From assembly GCF_000826645.1 (NCBI RefSeq), contig NZ_JXJP01000001.1, positions 248,001 through 312,000 on the forward strand: DNA of 64,000 nucleotides. Direction: 5' to 3'. Below the pieces are notes generated by a model that saw only the letters and a list, made by a program, of their open reading frames with translations, did no database searches and was not told the DNA's origin. This DNA is from Psychroserpens mesophilus (GTDB taxonomy: Bacteria > Bacteroidota > Bacteroidia > Flavobacteriales > Flavobacteriaceae). The position numbers were made by a program, and so were the translations under genes. Positions 59,490 through 64,000 of this stretch are shown here, piece by piece (position 1 is the first letter of the stretch; every line of letters begins with the position of its first letter).

Positions 59490-60486
59490 TAAGGCTGTCA
59501 TCGATAAATTAACCGCACTTTGGGCTTTAAATGAATCTGGTCTGGGTGGTTTTTTACATGTATTTAGCACACCTTTTACAGGAATTATTGTGGGTGGAAT
59601 TTCTATTTTACTCATTAGTTTAATTGCATATTATGCTGAAAACAAATCGAAAGCCATTTTAAAAGCGCTTCTTGTCGTGTTGATCATTAAAATGGCTGTT
59701 AGTCCGTATTCGCCATTTGGTGCTTATGTTGCTGTTAGTTTTCAAGCATTTTTTGGAACATTACTCTTTGCGAATTTTTCCTGGAAAGGAATAACACTTA
59801 TGGTTTTAGGAATGGTGACATTTTTAGAATCTGCACTTCAGAAATTATTAATACTTACCATTGTTTACGGAACAGGATTTTGGGAAGCTGTAAATATTTA
59901 TGGCGCTTCAGTACAAAAGAAATTAGATTTTGTTTCTGAAACCTCTACAACCTCAGTTTTGGTCACAACCTATCTTTTGGTTTACGGTATTTGCGGCATT
60001 CTAGCCGGATTTTTCATTAAAAGCATGATTAGGATTATATCTCACAAAAAACAAGACGATTTTTATTTAGAACCTGTTGATTTAAGTTCAGAGAAAAGCA
60101 CTACAAAAAAATCATTTAAAAGTAAGGTCATCTGGATTTGGTTGTTAACTGTAACTTCTATTGTTATAGCCTTTTCTTTTTTTGGAGGTGATTTATTTGG
60201 GTGGAAGGAAGGTGTGTATATCATGCTTCGCAGTTTTATGATTTTATTGTTTTGGTATCTCATCATTGGTCCTTTTTTATTAAAATTGGTCAAGAAATAT
60301 CTTAGTAAAAAGGAGTCGCAATACAAGGAAGACATTTCTAATGCGCTGGATTTATTCCCGTATTTCAGGCAGATTATTTCGTTTACTTGGAAGGAAACAC
60401 AACACCTCAAAGGTTATACACGTTTTAAACATTTTATGGCAAATAGTATTTCTAATTGTATTTGTTTTAAAGTATCTTCGGAATGA
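59479..60486 (+). CDS. Multi-pass membrane protein coupled to xdhC, function unknown
   Basis: This 335-residue protein overlaps xdhC by 11 bp. It has about seven hydrophobic segments, the first five in ~50-190 (for example GIIVGGISILLISLIAYY, LLVVLIIKMAVSPYSPFGAY, TLLFANFSWKGITLMVLGM), and the last two around 215-275. The first half resembles an ECF-S-type small-molecule permease in layout but no motif proves it. The C-terminal 60 residues are basic and soluble. A role in purine or molybdate handling is suggested by coupling to xdhC only. Confidence 0.75.
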   Translation: MKNNKAVIDKLTALWALNESGLGGFLHVFSTPFTGIIVGGISILLISLIAYYAENKSKAILKALLVVLIIKMAVSPYSPFGAYVAVSFQAFFGTLLFANFSWKGITLMVLGMVTFLESALQKLLILTIVYGTGFWEAVNIYGASVQKKLDFVSETSTTSVLVTTYLLVYGICGILAGFFIKSMIRIISHKKQDDFYLEPVDLSSEKSTTKKSFKSKVIWIWLLTVTSIVIAFSFFGGDLFGWKEGVYIMLRSFMILLFWYLIIGPFLLKLVKKYLSKKESQYKEDISNALDLFPYFRQIISFTWKETQHLKGYTRFKHFMANSISNCICFKVSSE

Positions 60487-60510
60487 TTTACATTCAAATT
60501 CAAAGTAGAT

Positions 60511-60903
60511 TTAACTAAAAATAGTTTCGCTTAAAGCATAATAAATAGCCATTATTGCTGAAAAAATTGCGCTTCCAAGAAAACGCCATTTGAGTTTAAA
60601 TCGATTCTGAATGATATAATTCGCTATAAACGAAATCGGAATATTGACCACAAACGACCACAAGGCGATCTGCATCAAGTTCCAGCCAATAGCTTCCATC
60701 TCACCAGAAAATAATTTGATAAATAATAAATGTCTGGCAATCCACAAGGGATTAAAATACATTATGGCTAAACCTGTTTTGGTTAATGTTGCTTTTAAAC
60801 CTTTTAGATGTTCAGTTTTTTTGACAATCCAGTCAAAGTAATTCGGTATTTCAAAGGCATAAAAAGTTGCACCAACAAACATCATTCCTAGGAAGCGATA
60901 CAC
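60511..60903 (-). CDS. Small membrane protein, Mpv17-like pattern; start uncertain
   Basis: With a GTG start at 60903 this gives a 130-residue protein with about three hydrophobic segments and the string IARHLLFIKLF...WNLMQIALWSFVVNIPISFIAN, with a KWRFLGSAIFS segment, a spacing like Mpv17/PMP22 proteins. The same frame reads on without a stop to 61005 and encodes NIFKGALIYSAGDSIASLLLDEF, which looks like the natural beginning of the same protein; it stops at the TAA that ends the XDH gene. There is no ATG, GTG or TTG in that extension, so the start may be a rare codon (ATC or ATT) or there is a frameshift. Confidence 0.6.
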   Translation of the reverse strand: MYRFLGMMFVGATFYAFEIPNYFDWIVKKTEHLKGLKATLTKTGLAIMYFNPLWIARHLLFIKLFSGEMEAIGWNLMQIALWSFVVNIPISFIANYIIQNRFKLKWRFLGSAIFSAIMAIYYALSETIFS

Positions 60904-61005
60904 TGAAAATTCATCTAATAAAAGAGATGCTATAGAATCGCCAGCACTATAAATGAGTGCGCCTTTAAAGATGTTTTGTGTTTTGTAGTGTAGTGCGATA
61001 AGGCG

Positions 61006-63330
61006 TTATTTTTCGTAGAGACTCATTAAAACTTTTTCTGGAGTCATAGGTGCATGAAATTTCAAATTATAATTTGGATTAAACGCCTTAATGGCATTCT
61101 GAATCGCAAAATAAGCACCAATGCCATACATTAAAGGAGGTTCTCCAACGGCTTTAGATTTTAAGATGGCTAAGTCATGACCTGAAGTTTCTAAAGGAAT
61201 CACTTCAACCTCTTTTGGTACTGAAAAGATATCAGGAATTTTATAGGTCGATAAAGCATTTGACAGTAATTTACCATCATCGTTATATGCAATTTCTTCC
61301 ATTGTCATCCAGCCAATTCCTTGTGCTAAGGCACCTTCAACTTGTCCTAAGTCGATGCCTTCACTCATGCTTTTTCCGTAGTCGTGAACAATTTTAACCG
61401 AATCAAATTCATAAGTGCCACGCGTACAATCTACAGTGGTTGTGATGATAGCAGTTCCGTAAACATGGTAGGCAAATGGATGACCTTTTTCTTTAGTTTT
61501 ATCAAAATGAATCTCTGGTGTTGCATAATGTGCATTTTCAGTTAAAGCTACACGTTTTAACATGGTTTTACTGATGAGTTCTGTCCATGATAATTCTGAT
61601 TTTTTACCATTGACAAAAACAAATTCATTCTTTAATTCAATGTTTTCTTCGGAAACTTTTAAATCTTCTGAAGCCACAGTTTTTAAACGACCAAGTAAAG
61701 CGTTACAAGCTTTTAACGTAGCTTTCCCGTTTAAGTCTGCTGTTGAGCTCGCAGCAGAAGGCGATGTATTTGCAACGCGAGTGGTGTTGGTGGACTCAAT
61801 CTTTATATGTTCAATAGGAATAGAAAACACTTGAGCTGCAATTTGCATCATTTTAGTGTTTACACCTTGTCCCATTTCAACAGCTGCTGTGCTAATGCCC
61901 ACACTTCCATCGAGATAAATATGAACCAAAGCTCGCGCGTGATTCATTGGTGTATTGGTAAATGAAATACCAAAAGTAATAGGCATTAAAGCAAGTCCTT
62001 TTTTAAAGTTGGTGTTCTTCTTATTAAAGTCTTCAACCTCTTGTTCTAAAGCTTTAATGTTATAAGTCGATTTTGCCGATTCCCAAGTGTTTTTGGCTTC
62101 AACCTGTTTCGCAATTTGACCATAGGAAAAGCTATCGCTTTCGTCTAGAAGATTTGCTTCCTGAATTTGTCTTGGAGTCACACCAATCTCATGTGCTGCT
62201 TTGGCGATGGCAGATTCGATGACAAACATCCCTTGTGGTCCACCAAAACCACGAAACGCAGTGTTAGGTGGCAAATGTGTTTTGCAACTAATGACAGTAG
62301 TTTCTACATTCGGAACAAAATAACTGTTCGTTGCATGAAATAAGGTTCGCTCAGCAATAGCAGGCGATAAATCGGCAGCAGCACCAGAATTCTGAAGAAA
62401 TTCAGCTTCGTAAGCTAAAATTTTCAGGTCTTTTGATAAGCCAATCTTATAGGTACTTTCATAAGGATGGCGTTTGCCAGTCATTCGTAAATCGTCGTGT
62501 CGATTCAATATTAATTTTACCGACTGATTTAAATGATAGGTAGCCAAAGCAGCCATGACAGCCCAAGGCGTGGCTTGATCTTCCTTGCCTCCAAATCCGC
62601 CACCTAAACGCGTCACATCCACTTCAATTTTATGCATAGCAACACCTAAAACTTGAGCCGTTGTTTTTTGAACAGCTGTTGGTCCTTGCGTTGATGAGGT
62701 TATTTTTATGTTTCCGTTTTCAAGAGGTTCGGCATAAGCGCCTTGTGCTTCGATGTATAAATGTTCTTGACCATTTGAAAAGGTCTCTCCTTCAAAAACA
62801 TACTCGCAAGCTGCAAATCCTTTTTCAGTATTACCTAAACTAAATGAACGAGGTGCATTGATAAAGCTTCCTTTAGCTTTGGCTTGCTTTGCCGTTGTAA
62901 TAACCGGAAGTTCTTCAATATCAATTTCAATTAAACTTCTGGCTTTTCTTGCGATAAATTCAGATTCAGCCACAATTAATGCAATTGGCATTCCCCAAAA
63001 ATGAACCTCGTCTTCAGCAAATAGAGGTTCATCTGGAATGATGCCACCAATCTGATTTTTACCAGGCACATCCTTGTGTGTAAAAATACGTTCCACACCT
63101 TCCAAAGCTTCCGCTTTAGAATAGTCGATATGTTTTATTTTTCCGTGTGCTTTTGGCGAATCAAAAACGACTGCGTGGAATGTGCCTTGTCTGATATTTA
63201 CATCATCAACATACAACGATTCACCACGAACATGTGTATAGGAATCTAAATTTTTAATGCTTTGTTTTAATGAGATTGAAACAGCATCTAATTTAGATTT
63301 CAAGGTGTTATTTGAATTGTTTTTATGCAT
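61006..63330 (-). CDS. xdhB: Xanthine dehydrogenase, molybdopterin-binding large subunit
   Basis: The 774-residue protein is the Mo-binding subunit of an XDH/aldehyde-oxidase enzyme: two aldehyde-oxidase domains, with E250 in RLGGGFGGKED, R360 in AFRGFGGPQG and the catalytic E730 in AVGEPPLMYG, which match the Glu802, Arg880 and Glu1261 of bovine XDH. Conserved Gln-rich AQVFSIP and NTSPSAASSTADLNG loops hold the cofactor. It oxidises hypoxanthine and xanthine to urate, most likely. The start at 63330 (MHKNNSN) overlaps the FAD subunit gene by 8 bp; an upstream ATG at 63387 lies within that gene. It acts together with the FAD/2Fe-2S subunit and xdhC. Confidence 0.92.
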   Translation of the reverse strand: MHKNNSNNTLKSKLDAVSISLKQSIKNLDSYTHVRGESLYVDDVNIRQGTFHAVVFDSPKAHGKIKHIDYSKAEALEGVERIFTHKDVPGKNQIGGIIPDEPLFAEDEVHFWGMPIALIVAESEFIARKARSLIEIDIEELPVITTAKQAKAKGSFINAPRSFSLGNTEKGFAACEYVFEGETFSNGQEHLYIEAQGAYAEPLENGNIKITSSTQGPTAVQKTTAQVLGVAMHKIEVDVTRLGGGFGGKEDQATPWAVMAALATYHLNQSVKLILNRHDDLRMTGKRHPYESTYKIGLSKDLKILAYEAEFLQNSGAAADLSPAIAERTLFHATNSYFVPNVETTVISCKTHLPPNTAFRGFGGPQGMFVIESAIAKAAHEIGVTPRQIQEANLLDESDSFSYGQIAKQVEAKNTWESAKSTYNIKALEQEVEDFNKKNTNFKKGLALMPITFGISFTNTPMNHARALVHIYLDGSVGISTAAVEMGQGVNTKMMQIAAQVFSIPIEHIKIESTNTTRVANTSPSAASSTADLNGKATLKACNALLGRLKTVASEDLKVSEENIELKNEFVFVNGKKSELSWTELISKTMLKRVALTENAHYATPEIHFDKTKEKGHPFAYHVYGTAIITTTVDCTRGTYEFDSVKIVHDYGKSMSEGIDLGQVEGALAQGIGWMTMEEIAYNDDGKLLSNALSTYKIPDIFSVPKEVEVIPLETSGHDLAILKSKAVGEPPLMYGIGAYFAIQNAIKAFNPNYNLKFHAPMTPEKVLMSLYEK

Positions 63331-64000
63331 GCTGAATAAAATCGTGTAAGGTAAATTGCTTCGGAAATAATTCTGTAAAATGCGCAAAAAATAATTGTCT
63401 TCCTAAGAGACGTTTATAAGAGCTAGTGCCACGAACATCACTAATGGGTGAGATTTCACTTTGAAGTATTTCACCAGCTTCAAGTATCGTTTCTGAAGTT
63501 AATGATTTTCCAGTTAAAAAATTTGAAGTGTCGTGCAAATACTTTGGAATTGCTGCAACTCCACCAATTGACACATGAGCGTCTTCAATAGTTCCATTTT
63601 TGATAGTGATACTTATGGCAGAATTGACACTTGCTATATCTAAATGGGTTCGTTTACAGACTTTTTCGAAATTGAAAAACGACTGATTTGTTGGCAGTTT
63701 AAAGCTAATTTGTTTTAAAAGTTCTCCATCTTTTAAATCATAGGTTTTATAGCCTTGATAGAAGTTTTTTAATGAAACTACTCGCTCTTCTTCTCGTTCG
63801 TTGGTAATGATAATATCACTATTGAGTGCTAAAAAGAAAATGGTCATATCACCAATTGGTGAAGCATTTGCAAGATTACCACCAAAAGAGGCCATATTTC
63901 TAATTTGCTCTGAAGACACTAACTTAAGATGTTTCTTCAGATTGGGAAAGTAGTTGTTGATTTGTGTATGATTCCATAAATCAGACACCGTTGAATTTGT
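63323..64000 (-). CDS. xdhA: Xanthine dehydrogenase FAD-binding subunit, C-terminal part; truncated by window end
   Basis: The frame is open to the end of the window, so the N-terminus (2Fe-2S domain if fused, and first part of the FAD domain) lies beyond. The visible ~225 residues contain the FAD-binding molybdopterin-dehydrogenase motif RNMASFGGNLANASPIGDM, and the CO-dehydrogenase flavoprotein C-terminal domain (LDIASVNSAISI, DAHVSIGGVAAIP, YKRLLGRQLFFAHF). It transfers electrons from the Mo subunit to NAD. It overlaps xdhB by 8 bp, so the two subunits are translationally coupled. Confidence 0.92.
   Translation of the reverse strand, partial: TNSTVSDLWNHTQINNYFPNLKKHLKLVSSEQIRNMASFGGNLANASPIGDMTIFFLALNSDIIITNEREEERVVSLKNFYQGYKTYDLKDGELLKQISFKLPTNQSFFNFEKVCKRTHLDIASVNSAISITIKNGTIEDAHVSIGGVAAIPKYLHDTSNFLTGKSLTSETILEAGEILQSEISPISDVRGTSSYKRLLGRQLFFAHFTELFPKQFTLHDFIQHA

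Noticed and set aside
1-64000. CRISPR arrays, insertion sequences, prophage or integrative elements
   Set aside because: No regularly spaced direct repeats, transposase, integrase or att-like duplications were seen; only short dispersed repeats without genes of their own.

Overview
This window reads as chromosomal DNA of a marine Flavobacteriaceae bacterium (Bacteroidota). The grounds are low GC, AT-rich intergenic DNA with TAnnTTTG -7 boxes typical of the phylum, almost no Shine-Dalgarno sequences, a starch-utilisation gene cluster, secreted proteins whose mature end reads AQVGIGTTTP, and a mevalonate pathway. No genus is claimed. No tRNA, rRNA, CRISPR array, transposase or phage module was seen; the region looks like stable core and metabolic DNA with small signs of decay (one lipoprotein/TPR pseudogene and dispersed ~30-bp repeats, two of them inserted in frame in genes). 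Layout, left to right. 1-11 kb: 3' part of a Sus-like starch/alpha-glucan locus: a GH13 cut by the window edge, a signal peptide-starch-binding-esterase-GH31 fusion, two lipoprotein GH13 amylases, a GH97 alpha-glucosidase with SusB catalytic spacing, and a small secreted protein. SusC/D are not in the window. 11-15 kb: a GAF-domain protein facing an HD-domain protein fused to a Pycsar-effector-type membrane module. 15-19.4 kb: redox-repair run msrB-msrA-glutaredoxin-like-selO, then DUF427 and an alpha/beta hydrolase-OsmC fusion. 19.4-30.4 kb: a phosphatase/kinase-like/beta-barrel protein, DUF2254, a lipoprotein, tesB, a glycerophosphodiesterase, a YhiN-type flavoprotein, DUF1697 and a large VGIGTTTP secreted protein. 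30.5-35 kb: the pseudogene, then mvaD, a mevalonate kinase-type GHMP kinase, a UbiA prenyltransferase and a pseudouridine-synthase-like protein that has lost its catalytic Asp. 35-43 kb: a transglutaminase-like protein, a carboxypeptidase-regulatory-domain protein, and a tightly overlapped polyamine operon (arginine decarboxylase, agmatinase, deoxyhypusine-synthase-like, GNAT-nitrilase fusion). 43-50 kb (minus strand): a three-gene membrane glycosyltransferase set and a flavoprotein-polyferredoxin pair. 50-51.6 kb: a GH113-like hydrolase and a phosphoesterase. 51.6-58.5 kb (minus strand): an arsenosugar gene cluster: AhpD-like protein, radical-SAM ArsS, exported rhodanese, TIGR04282-type transferase, purine nucleoside phosphorylase, ArsM, sterol-desaturase-like, DUF547 and TIGR04283-type glycosyltransferase. 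58.7-64 kb: xanthine-dehydrogenase genes (xdhC with a membrane partner on the plus strand; the molybdopterin and FAD subunits on the minus strand, the latter cut by the window end). How the genes work together: the glycan locus should take starch or maltodextrin to glucose in the periplasm and at the surface. The msr-grx-selO run couples methionine-sulfoxide repair with SelO, an AMPylase whose known target in E. coli is a glutaredoxin. The arsenosugar cluster would methylate arsenite (ArsM), transfer 5'-deoxyadenosyl (ArsS), remove adenine (candidate: the phosphorylase) and attach an aglycone (the transferases). The best candidates for new biology are the GNAT-nitrilase plus DHS-like polyamine operon, the catalytically dead pseudouridine synthase in the mevalonate operon, the phosphatase-kinase-barrel protein, the HD-PycTM fusion, and the adenine-type active site of the phosphorylase in the arsenosugar cluster.
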